From NCBI GenBank assembly GCA_964604565.1, contig CAZRZN010000219.1, forward strand, positions 1 through 7,343: a stretch of 7,343 nucleotides of DNA. Direction: 5' to 3'. The notes under the pieces are model-generated. The model was given only the letters and a program-made list of their open reading frames with translations. It was not told the origin of the DNA and did not search any database. The position numbers were made by a program, and so were the translations under genes. Of this stretch, positions 1-5,525 are shown piece after piece. The stretch is from CAZRZN01 sp964604565. Lineage in GTDB: Bacteria; Pseudomonadota; Alphaproteobacteria; Rhodobacterales; Rhodobacteraceae. Within the stretch, counting starts at the first letter, position 1. Every line of letters begins with the position of its first letter.

Positions 1-16
1 ACGGCGCTGTTTGCTC

Positions 17-30
17 GGCGCGGACCCGCG
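17..30. repeat. Short GC-rich repeat core, copy 1
   Basis: This 14-base string, GGCGCGGACCCGCG, lies just beyond the 3' end of the rhodanese gene. It recurs exactly at 2070-2083, and its first 13 bases recur with one A-to-G change at 5063-5075. All three copies are in non-coding DNA close to gene ends. The first 33 bases of the window hold nothing else I can name. The match is short and GC-rich, so chance is a real alternative. Confidence 0.3.
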
Positions 31-33
31 GCC

Positions 34-465
34 CTAATCGGGATGATAGGCGCCATCCGTCAGCCATCCGTCATAGCCGGACTGCATGACAACAACATTT
101 TCACGGCCCATCACGCGCGCCGCAAAGGTCGCCTGAGAGGACCGCACACCCGTATTGCAAAACAACACGACCATGCCTTTCTCCGGTATCTCTTCGAGCC
201 GGCCCGGCACCTCGCGCCACTCAATGTGGACCGCGCCCGGGATCGTCCCGGATTCAAAGTCCTCCAAGCTGCGGGTATCAATGAAATGAACGCCCGGCCA
301 GACGTCCCGGGTCAGTTGTTGCGGCAGAATGATCCCTGCGGTTTCGGTTGCGAAATCCATGTAACCGATGATTTCGTCCTCCAGCTCCCCGGCGCGGGCC
401 GGTCCGGCCTGCCCAAGCGCCGCGACCCCCAGCAGACAGATCGCAATCTTTAGACCCATGCTCAT
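34..465 (-). CDS. Periplasmic single-domain rhodanese-like protein
   Basis: The product is 143 aa. Residues 1-25 form a signal peptide: a basic start (MSMGLK), a hydrophobic core and an ARA cleavage site before GELEDE, so the mature protein of about 118 aa should be periplasmic. The rest is one rhodanese domain. It has the HFIDTRS strand (residues 60-66), the SGTIPGAVHIEW segment (72-83) and the active-site loop CNTGVRS with nucleophile Cys103; Arg108 and Ser109 fit the C-x-x-G-x-R-S pattern. Rhodaneses carry sulfane sulfur as a cysteine persulfide; the donor and acceptor here are unknown. I chose the ATG at 465 because GAGGAG sits 8 bases before it; an upstream ATG at 495 would add a non-signal-like extension, and the ATG at 459 is also possible. 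It lies 168 bases downstream of the MBL-fold gene on the same strand, so co-transcription is possible but the gap allows its own promoter. Confidence 0.88.
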   Translation of the reverse strand: MSMGLKIAICLLGVAALGQAGPARAGELEDEIIGYMDFATETAGIILPQQLTRDVWPGVHFIDTRSLEDFESGTIPGAVHIEWREVPGRLEEIPEKGMVVLFCNTGVRSSQATFAARVMGRENVVVMQSGYDGWLTDGAYHPD

Positions 466-513
466 GGCGCGCTCTCCTCGGTGCGGCATGTGCAAAAAGG
501 CGGTTTCTGCACA

Positions 514-548
514 CCGGACGTCCGGGCGAAATTTGCCCGCAGATCATA
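514..548 (-). promoter_or_regulatory. Candidate promoter/operator of the rhodanese gene
   Basis: A perfect 12-base palindrome, CCGGACGTCCGG (514-525), lies 48 bases upstream of the rhodanese ATG. Next to it is a second dyad with arms CGGGC (523-527) and GCCCG (535-539) around an AT-rich centre. On the minus strand a TATGAT hexamer (543-548) could serve as a -10 box, which would place the palindrome just after the transcription start, a normal position for an operator. I see no good -35 hexamer at 17 bases. The dyads are seen directly; the regulatory role is inference. Confidence 0.28.
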
Positions 549-633
549 CTCTCAACTGACGGGCGCGGGCCATGATCTTTTGGTGTTGAGAAGCTCGCGC
601 ACCATGGGGGTCGTGTCCGCGCCCGTCTGTCTG

Positions 634-1593
634 TTACTCCCACTCCATTTCCTCATAGACGCGACCGGCGTTCTTGGTCGCCAGCTCTTCGAAGGTGTCC
701 AGATGCGCCCACTCGGATTGGTCCACGTAGTAGGCCTCTGCAAGATCGCCGCCGTCCTCCAGATGCGCCCCCACCTTGGCGCGAAGATCCTTGAGGTAAT
801 CGGACGTGTAGCGCGTCACCTGCGCCATGTTCGTGGGATGGCCGTGGCCCGGGATCACGTATGTGGCGCCCAGTTCCGTGAACGGCCCGTCGAAGGTTTC
901 GATCCAGCAACGGCTGCATGTATCGGCAAAGATCGGCGGCATCCGTTCGTGAAACGCGATGTCGCCCGCGATCACGATCGACCATTGCGGGATCCAGACC
1001 TGCGTGTCGCCCGGCCCATGCGCGGACCCAAGGTGCAGGACATGGAATTCCACATCTCCCATGGTGAAGAGGTATTCGTCCTCGAAAGAGATGTTGGCGG
1101 GGACCACGCGCGTGCCCTCGGCCTTGTCCCGATTGTATTGCTGCATGCCTTGCAGGATGAAGTCGCCGTTTTCCTCGACCTCTTCCACGGCATCCTCATG
1201 CGCGAGGATGTCGACACCCAGATCCGCCCAGTAGGAATTGCCGAGCATGGCATGCCCCTGCCCGTTCTCGTTGATCACCAGCTTGACCGGCTGATCGGTC
1301 ACGGCCTTGATCTCTTCGTGCAGCGCCGCCGCCAGCCGGGCCGAGGCGCCGCCGTTGACAACAACGACACCATCGCCCGTCACGACAAAAGACAGGTTGT
1401 TGTTGTGACCGGCGTTTTCGTAGGTCGGCGGGGCAGTGGCGCCGATCGCCGAAAACACATGCGGAATCACTTCGACAGGTTTGTCGTAAAGCTCCGATTG
1501 CGGATATTTGTCTGGGATATCCTCGCTCGCCAGCGCGGTCGAGGCTGCCAGCATTAGCGCAAGGCCAGTGGTCAGGGCAAAACGTGTCATCAT
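634..1593 (-). CDS. Periplasmic metallo-beta-lactamase-fold protein with atypical metal site
   Basis: The product is 319 aa, with a signal peptide at residues 1-23 (MMTRF start, hydrophobic core, cleavage after STALA or STALAS). The body has the MBL-fold layout: a GDGVVVVNGG strand (73-82) where VDTG is usual, then metal motifs. Later ligands are kept: His192 in AHGPGDT, Asp211 in AGD, and His250 in PGHGH. The first motif, normally H-x-H-x-D-H, reads N110-G-Q112-G-H114-A115, so most of those ligands are missing. A CSRCW motif (Cys226, Cys229) sits between the Asp211 strand and the last His. The family covers hydrolases, sulfur dioxygenases and SoxH-like or quinoprotein-associated proteins; the substrate cannot be assigned. 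GGAGG precedes the ATG at 1593 by 5 bases and the next ATG (1590) by 8, so either could be used. It lies upstream of the rhodanese on the same strand. The same-frame upstream ATG at 1671 would spoil the signal peptide. Confidence 0.85.
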   Translation of the reverse strand: MMTRFALTTGLALMLAASTALASEDIPDKYPQSELYDKPVEVIPHVFSAIGATAPPTYENAGHNNNLSFVVTGDGVVVVNGGASARLAAALHEEIKAVTDQPVKLVINENGQGHAMLGNSYWADLGVDILAHEDAVEEVEENGDFILQGMQQYNRDKAEGTRVVPANISFEDEYLFTMGDVEFHVLHLGSAHGPGDTQVWIPQWSIVIAGDIAFHERMPPIFADTCSRCWIETFDGPFTELGATYVIPGHGHPTNMAQVTRYTSDYLKDLRAKVGAHLEDGGDLAEAYYVDQSEWAHLDTFEELATKNAGRVYEEMEWE

Positions 1594-1675
1594 GAAATCC
1601 TCCCGAAGTCCGCAACACATTCGCATGCGTGAATAACATTGCCAAGCGATCTTGTGCGGACCTCTTGTCACAGCA
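1594..1675. other. Upstream region of the MBL-fold gene
   Basis: These 82 bases run from the MBL start to the assembly gap. On the minus strand they hold the GGAGG ribosome site and a -35-like TTGGCA (1640-1645), but the hexamer 17 bases on (GAATGT) is a poor -10 box. A perfect 8-base palindrome, CGCATGCG (1622-1629), lies about 30 bases before the start codon, with ATTC and GAAT flanks that are off-centre by one base. It could be an operator; the evidence is weak. Confidence 0.25.
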
Positions 1676-1775
1676 NNNNNNNNNNNNNNNNNNNNNNNNN
1701 NNNNNNNNNNNNNNNNNNNNNNNNNNNNNNNNNNNNNNNNNNNNNNNNNNNNNNNNNNNNNNNNNNNNNNNNNNN
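1676..1775. other. Assembly gap (100 N)
   Basis: There are exactly 100 unknown bases. A round 100 is a common placeholder for a gap of unknown length. The SDR gene on its right edge lacks roughly 190 residues for a usual SDR of about 250 aa. Its missing N-terminal part alone needs some 570 bases, so the true gap is probably much longer than 100 unless the gene is truncated. Confidence 0.97.
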
Positions 1776-1955
1776 TCGATCATGCAGCGCACCGGGAAAT
1801 CCCGCGATGAGGCGCGCGCCGTGATGGTGGACGTCAACGCGCATGGCCGCCTCATCACCCCGCAGGAAGTCGCTGAGGCGGCCCTGTGGCTGTGTCACCA
1901 GAACTCCGGCAGCGTGAACGGTCAGGCCATCCAGATCGCCGGCGGCGAGGTCTAG
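1776..1955 (+). CDS. Short-chain dehydrogenase/reductase (SDR), C-terminal fragment
   Basis: Only the last 59 residues are visible; the 5' part is lost in the gap. The segment GRLITPQEVAEAALWLC followed by SVNGQAIQIAGGEV and the stop is the classic end of a classical SDR: the helix after the substrate loop, then the S-x-x-x-G-Q-x-x-x-x-x-GG turn. SDRs are cytoplasmic NAD(P)-dependent oxidoreductases. This type of ending is common among 3-oxoacyl-ACP reductase and 3-hydroxyacyl/3-hydroxybutyrate dehydrogenase-like members, but the Rossmann motif and the catalytic Tyr-x-x-x-Lys are not visible, so the substrate is open. The reading frame is intact up to the gap. The gene points away from the MBL-fold gene, so the two may have been divergent before the gap. 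Confidence 0.8.
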   Translation, partial: SIMQRTGKSRDEARAVMVDVNAHGRLITPQEVAEAALWLCHQNSGSVNGQAIQIAGGEV

Positions 1956-2291
1956 GTTAAGGTGCACGCGGTCGTCCCGCGGCTCGAACTGTGATCCCGA
2001 CCCACATGGCAGGGCACGACCCGGCACCACGCTTGTCCCCGATACGCCATCGGCAGCTCTACGACGATGGGCGCGGACCCGCGCAAACCCGCCGGATTTC
2101 AGCGGGCCGCTGCGCTTTGGATCCGCACCCATGGAATGTCTGCCGGATGCCCCCAAGGCAGGCGTCATTGCCGCGCAGAGCGGTAAAGTCGCCCGTGTGG
2201 GTTGTTTTCAAAGCATCAGCCGCTTGACCCTCCGTGTCTCCGGTGCATCCTTGTGACATATCATCTTTAGGACATGCGCCCGCCCTGCCAT
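1956..2291. other. Intergenic region between SDR and molybdenum hydroxylase genes
   Basis: I find no convincing gene in this stretch on either strand; the open frames are Arg/Pro-rich and look non-coding. It holds a long imperfect palindrome (2067-2132). There is no clear U-tailed terminator for the SDR gene. Confidence 0.6.
2067..2132. repeat. Long imperfect palindrome (66 bases)
   Basis: The ends pair over 14 positions with two mismatches: 2067-2080 with 2119-2132, from ATGGG against CCCAT inward. The pairing then continues GCGC (2081-2084) with GCGC (2112-2115) past a 3-base TTT bulge, and CCCGC (2088-2092) with GCGGG (2102-2106) around a 9-base loop. No T-run follows, so it is not a typical terminator. 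Bases 2070-2083 are identical to 17-30. It could be a dispersed palindromic (REP-like) element, a processing site in the SDR mRNA tail, or part of an unrecognised RNA. Confidence 0.45.
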
Positions 2292-2320
2292 TTGACAGGC
2301 TTGGGCAAAGCGCCGATCCT
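2292..2320 (+). promoter_or_regulatory. Candidate sigma-70-type promoter of the hydroxylase operon
   Basis: A perfect -35 hexamer TTGACA (2292-2297) is followed after 17 bases by GATCCT (2315-2320), which matches the -10 consensus at its A, T and last T. Transcription would start near 2327, giving a leader of about 19 bases that just includes the GGAG ribosome site. The -35 and spacing are good and the -10 is weak, which often goes with activator-dependent promoters. Confidence 0.4.
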
Positions 2321-2345
2321 GTGAGACAGAAAACTGGAGACACTC

Positions 2346-2801
2346 ATGGCCACCACGCTGACCGTCAATGGCACCGCCCACGACGTGGACCTGCCCGCCG
2401 AGGTTCCGCTGCTCTGGGCGTTGCGCGACGCGCTGGATCTGACGGGCACGAAATTCGGCTGCGGTGTCGCGGCCTGCGGCGCCTGCACGGTGCATATCGA
2501 CGGCGAGGCTGTGCGGTCCTGCCAGATTCCCATCGGCGAGGTCTGGGGCGAAGTGACCACGATCGAGGGAATGGGCACGCCTGACGCCCTGCACCGGTTG
2601 CAACAGGCGTGGATTGACCAGCAGGTCGCGCAATGCGGTTATTGCCAGTCCGGCCAGATCATGCAGGCCGCCGCGCTGCTGTCCGAAAGCCCCAATCCCA
2701 CGGATGATGAGATCGACGCGGCCATGGGCGGCAACCTGTGCCGCTGCGGCACCTATCCGCGCATCCGCGCCGCCATCAAATCCGCCGCACAGGAGGTCTG
2801 A
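2346..2801 (+). CDS. (2Fe-2S)-binding small subunit of a molybdenum hydroxylase (IorA-like)
   Basis: The product is 151 aa, the usual size for this family. The N-terminal half is a plant-ferredoxin-type domain with Cys39, Cys44, Cys47 and Cys59 binding one [2Fe-2S] cluster (pattern C-x4-C-x2-C-x11-C). The C-terminal half is the four-helix [2Fe-2S] domain with Cys97, Cys100 (CGYCQSGQIM), Cys132 and Cys134 (NLCRCGTYPRI). All eight ligands are present. In this family the subunit passes electrons from the molybdenum centre of the large subunit toward an external acceptor. There is no signal peptide, so if the complex is periplasmic it must be carried across with the Tat-tagged large subunit. GGAG lies 6 bases before the ATG. 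The next gene starts 3 bases after this stop, so the two are co-transcribed and probably translationally coupled. The closest named system is isoquinoline 1-oxidoreductase, but related two-subunit enzymes act on aldehydes and other substrates, so I give no gene symbol. Confidence 0.93.
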   Translation: MATTLTVNGTAHDVDLPAEVPLLWALRDALDLTGTKFGCGVAACGACTVHIDGEAVRSCQIPIGEVWGEVTTIEGMGTPDALHRLQQAWIDQQVAQCGYCQSGQIMQAAALLSESPNPTDDEIDAAMGGNLCRCGTYPRIRAAIKSAAQEV

Positions 2802-2804
2802 GCC

Positions 2805-5042
2805 ATGGCCAGCATCGGCAAGATCGCCCGCCGCACCTTTCTCGTCGGGGCCGCCGCCATCGCGGGCGGCGCGGCCTTCGGCGCATGGTATGTCACCCGG
2901 CCGGCGCCCAACCCGCTAACGCCCGGACCGGATGAAAGCGCCCTGAATGCCTTTGTCTTGATCGACGCAGAGGGCGTCACGCTGATCGCCCCGCGCGCCG
3001 AAATGGGACAGGGCACCATGACCACATGGGCCGCCCTCATCGCCGAGGAGATGGACCTGGCCTGGGATCAGGTGCGCGTGATCCACGGCCCCCCCGCACA
3101 GGCCTATTTCAACAGTGCGTTGATGGGGGAAGGCCTGACCCACAAGGGCTATGACGCCTCGGCCTGGCAACACAGCCTTGGCGAGGTCATGGGCCAATTG
3201 GGCAAGGTGTTTTCCATGCAGGTCACCGGCGGGTCGACCGCCATGAAGGATGGCTATGAGCGGATGCGCGTCACCGGCGCCGCAACCCGCGAAATGCTCA
3301 AGACCGCGGCGGCACAACGGCTTGACGTGAACATCGCCGACCTGCGCACCGAAAACGGCACGGTCATCGCACCCGATGGCACCGCCCTGCCCTACACCGA
3401 GCTTGCCAGCGCCGCCGCCGAAGTCACGCCGCCGCGCGTCGAATTGCGCCCGCGGTCGCAGTGGAAATTGCTGGGCACCTCGCTGCCGCGGGTCGATATC
3501 GTTGGCAAATCCACCGGCACGGCGCAATTCGGAATCGACACCCGCCTGCCCGGCATGCGCTATGCCGCTGTGCGCATGTCCCCCACGCGCGGTGGGATGA
3601 GATCCTTTGACGCCTTCGAGGCGGGCCGCATGGCCGGGGTCGAAAAGGTTGTCGATCTGGGCGATGGCCTAGCGGTGATCGCAACGAACACATGGCTGGC
3701 CCAGCAGGCGGTCGACGCGATCGAGGTCGACTGGGCGCCCTCACCCTACCCGGAAAGCACCGAAGAGATGCGGGCCGCCGTGGCGGGGGCCTTTGACGCG
3801 GAACCCGACTCCACACTGCGCGACGAAGGTGATGTCGCCGATCTGCCGGAGGGTGCGACCGTCGTCGAGGCGGAATACAGCGTTCCCTTCCTCGCGCATG
3901 CCACGATGGAGCCGATGAACGCCACAGCGTGGTTCGACGGCGCGAACCTGCGGCTGTGGTGCGGAAGTCAGGGACCGACCTTTCTGCGCGATGCCTGCGC
4001 CGCCGAGGCCGGCATCGCCCCGGAGGAGGTGGAGGTCAACGTGACCCTGATGGGCGGCGGTTTTGGCCGGCGGGGCGAATTCGACTATGCGGTGATCGCG
4101 ACGCGCGTGGCGAAGGCGATGCCCGGCACCCCTGTCAATGTCACATGGTCGCGCGAAGAGGACATGACGCATGATTACTACCGCCCGCCCGCCATCGCAC
4201 GCATCACCGGCGCGGTCGGTGGCGGCGCGGCCCTGGCCTTTGACGCGCAAGTTGCATCCCCCTCGATCACCGAGCAGGCAATGGAACGCTGGGTCGGCTT
4301 TGCCCCCGGCGGCCCGGACAAGACCATCGTCGACGCGCTTTACAACCAGCCCTATGGAATACCGAACTACCGCGTCCGAGGCCACAAGGCGGAGATCGCG
4401 CCACCGCTTGGGTTCTGGCGGGCGGTCGGGGCCAGCTTCAACGGGTTCTTTCACGAAAGCTTCATGGACGAACTGGCCCATGCGGCGGGCACCGATCCGC
4501 TGGACTTCCGCCTGCGGTTGACACGGGATGAATGGTTACCGGCCTACTATGTTCTGGAGACCGTGCGCGACATGTCCGGCTGGACGGGCGAGACCCCGGA
4601 CGGCGTGGGGCGCGGCGTGGCCATGGTCTACAGTTTCGGCACGCCCTGCGCGATGGTGGTCGAGGTGCAGGATCAGGACGGTCTCATCCGCCTGACCAAC
4701 GCATGGATTGCCGCCGATCCCGGCGTGGCACTGGACCCGTCGATCATCGAGGCACAATTGACCGGCGGCATGGCCTACGGGCTGTCGGCCGCCATGGGGG
4801 AGGAAGTGACCTTTTCCGGCGGGGTGGTCGAACAGAAAAACTTCCCCGACTACGCGCCGTTGAGGATGCAACAGATGCCGCCCGTGCAGGTGCGCATCCT
4901 TGAGAACCAGCCGCGATTGAACGGGATCGGGGAAGTCGGCACACCGCCCGCAGCCCCTGCGCTGGCAAATGCCCTGTTCGACCTCACGGGTCAGCGGGTG
5001 CGGGATCTGCCGCTGCGGAGGGCCTTCGATTTTTACGTTTGA
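2805..5042 (+). CDS. Molybdopterin-binding large subunit of a molybdenum hydroxylase (IorB-like), Tat-exported
   Basis: The product is 745 aa, full length for IorB-type subunits of the xanthine oxidase family. Residues 1-27 are a twin-arginine signal: ARRTFLVG (Arg9-Arg10), a weakly hydrophobic Ala/Gly-rich stretch, then Trp-Tyr. Family motifs follow: EMGQGTMTTW (66-75), GGSTAMKDGY near 141-150, HATMEPMNATAW (365-376), Gln389 in SQGPTFLRD, the cofactor motif MGGGFGRR (416-423), and GIGEVGTPP near the end with Glu710, the position of the catalytic base that activates the Mo-bound water. The enzyme should hydroxylate an N-heterocycle or oxidise an aldehyde with water as oxygen source. AGGAGG lies 8 bases before the ATG. 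There is no FAD subunit gene beside it, so electrons would go from the small subunit to a cytochrome or quinone rather than NAD+. No XdhC-like maturation gene is in the window. The substrate is not readable from sequence. Confidence 0.93.
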   Translation: MASIGKIARRTFLVGAAAIAGGAAFGAWYVTRPAPNPLTPGPDESALNAFVLIDAEGVTLIAPRAEMGQGTMTTWAALIAEEMDLAWDQVRVIHGPPAQAYFNSALMGEGLTHKGYDASAWQHSLGEVMGQLGKVFSMQVTGGSTAMKDGYERMRVTGAATREMLKTAAAQRLDVNIADLRTENGTVIAPDGTALPYTELASAAAEVTPPRVELRPRSQWKLLGTSLPRVDIVGKSTGTAQFGIDTRLPGMRYAAVRMSPTRGGMRSFDAFEAGRMAGVEKVVDLGDGLAVIATNTWLAQQAVDAIEVDWAPSPYPESTEEMRAAVAGAFDAEPDSTLRDEGDVADLPEGATVVEAEYSVPFLAHATMEPMNATAWFDGANLRLWCGSQGPTFLRDACAAEAGIAPEEVEVNVTLMGGGFGRRGEFDYAVIATRVAKAMPGTPVNVTWSREEDMTHDYYRPPAIARITGAVGGGAALAFDAQVASPSITEQAMERWVGFAPGGPDKTIVDALYNQPYGIPNYRVRGHKAEIAPPLGFWRAVGASFNGFFHESFMDELAHAAGTDPLDFRLRLTRDEWLPAYYVLETVRDMSGWTGETPDGVGRGVAMVYSFGTPCAMVVEVQDQDGLIRLTNAWIAADPGVALDPSIIEAQLTGGMAYGLSAAMGEEVTFSGGVVEQKNFPDYAPLRMQQMPPVQVRILENQPRLNGIGEVGTPPAAPALANALFDLTGQRVRDLPLRRAFDFYV

Positions 5043-5062
5043 GCAGGCCGACAGCGCATCAT

Positions 5063-5075
5063 GGCGCGGGCCCGC
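5063..5075. repeat. Short GC-rich repeat core, copy 3
   Basis: GGCGCGGGCCCGC differs by one base from the cores at 17-29 and 2070-2082. Its last ten bases (5066-5075) are a perfect palindrome with CAT before and ATG after. It lies 20 bases beyond the stop of the large hydroxylase subunit. There is no T-run, so it is not a standard terminator. Confidence 0.3.
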
Positions 5076-5130
5076 ATGAGTATGCAGAAAATATTTCGAC
5101 CAACCCCCCGATCTCGCCGTATTTGCGCCA

Positions 5131-5158
5131 TTGTCATGCGCGCATACTGGCATATCTG
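5131..5158 (+). promoter_or_regulatory. Candidate promoter of a small RNA
   Basis: TTGTCA (5131-5136) matches five of six -35 bases. A TATCTG hexamer follows after 16 bases (5153-5158) and matches only the first three -10 bases. A start near 5165 would give an RNA of about 84 bases ending at the strong terminator. A small dyad TCTGA-TCG-TCAGA (5155-5167) overlaps the presumed start. Confidence 0.25.
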
Positions 5159-5164
5159 ATCGTC

Positions 5165-5248
5165 AGACGGGAACATTCCTCATCGGAAAGGTTCTTGGGC
5201 ACTGTGTAACGATCGTCAGACCCCTGCTGTCCCGGCAGGGGTCTTTTT
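5165..5248 (+). ncRNA. Candidate small RNA with two hairpins
   Basis: This non-coding stretch begins about 120 bases after the hydroxylase operon and ends in a strong intrinsic terminator. A first hairpin pairs GAAC (5171-5174) with GTTC (5191-5194), extended outward by G-T pairs, and TTCC (5176-5179) with GGAA (5185-5188) around a five-base loop. The linker to the terminator is single-stranded and could be the target-binding part. The 11-mer GATCGTCAGAC occurs at 5158-5168 and again at 5211-5221, just before the terminator. I do not recognise a known RNA family; it could also simply be the processed 3' end of the operon mRNA. Confidence 0.35.
5218..5248 (+). terminator. Strong rho-independent terminator
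   Basis: A perfect 10-base-pair stem joins AGACCCCTGC (5218-5227) to GCAGGGGTCT (5235-5244) around a 7-base loop (5228-5234), followed directly by a T-run (5244-5248). It ends plus-strand transcripts: the hydroxylase operon, whose stop is 175 bases upstream, and/or a separate small RNA. The minus-strand reading has no T-run after the stem, so it works mainly in one direction and separates the operon from the converging minus-strand genes. Confidence 0.92.
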
Positions 5249-5262
5249 ACATCGAATTTTTG

Positions 5263-5469
5263 TCAGGGGCGCCAACCTGGTTTGACCACTGACATGTCGA
5301 AGATCATGAGGAAGGGTCCGAGAACCGGTCTGACATCCTTGGCGACGTTCAGCCCCGTTGGCAGCATTTGCAAACGGGCGCCACGCTCGTCCGAAGGGTT
5401 GCACCTGATCCATGCGGTATCGGCCGCCTCGTGACCTGCGGCTGCCGACGGTCGCGACATGCCGTTCAT
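5263..5469 (-). CDS. Possible small uncharacterised protein (68 aa)
   Basis: I do not recognise this reading frame, but it looks more protein-like than the other frames nearby. The C-terminal half is balanced, with segments such as VRPVLGPFLMIFDMSVV and the ending KPGWRP, and third codon positions are roughly 70 percent G/C. The N-terminal 20 residues look less convincing. There is no signal peptide or clear membrane helix, and only one Cys. Start choice is poor: the ATG at 5469 has no good ribosome site, and the ATG at 5460 has only a weak GGATG about 8 bases upstream. It lies 56 bases downstream of the C26 hydrolase gene on the same strand and could be its operon partner. It might also be the remnant C-terminus of a decayed gene, or chance. 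Confidence 0.4.
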   Translation of the reverse strand: MNGMSRPSAAAGHEAADTAWIRCNPSDERGARLQMLPTGLNVAKDVRPVLGPFLMIFDMSVVKPGWRP

Positions 5470-5525
5470 CCATGGATCACACCGAAACGCGGGTTTCCAT
5501 GTTCTGCCGGGATCCGACGCAGATT

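Noticed and set aside
481..1557. Long plus-strand open frame of 358 codons
   Set aside because: It is the antisense shadow of the MBL-fold gene. It has no family motifs and is rich in Arg and His, whereas the minus-strand frame has a signal peptide, a ribosome site and MBL motifs.
1626..1645. Sigma-54-like promoter (TGGCA on the minus strand) before the MBL-fold gene
   Set aside because: The GG and GC dinucleotides are not at the required 10-base spacing; the -12 position reads CA.
1668..2168. Minus-strand frame running into the gap
   Set aside because: It overlaps the SDR C-terminus antisense and otherwise covers the palindrome; the composition (Arg, Gly, Ser rich) is non-coding in look.
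2234..2343. Inverted pair GTGTCTCC (2234-2241) and GGAGACAC (2336-2343) that could hide the ribosome site of the small subunit gene
   Set aside because: The left arm lies upstream of the likely promoter at 2292-2320, so it would not be in the same transcript; an 8-base match at about 94 bases distance is easily chance.
3741..4481. Minus-strand open frame of 246 codons inside the hydroxylase large subunit
   Set aside because: It lies wholly opposite a well-supported gene with all family motifs and is a GC-rich shadow frame.
5066..5080. GCGGGCCCGC palindrome after the hydroxylase stop as a terminator
   Set aside because: It has no loop and no following T-run; the real terminator is at 5218-5248.
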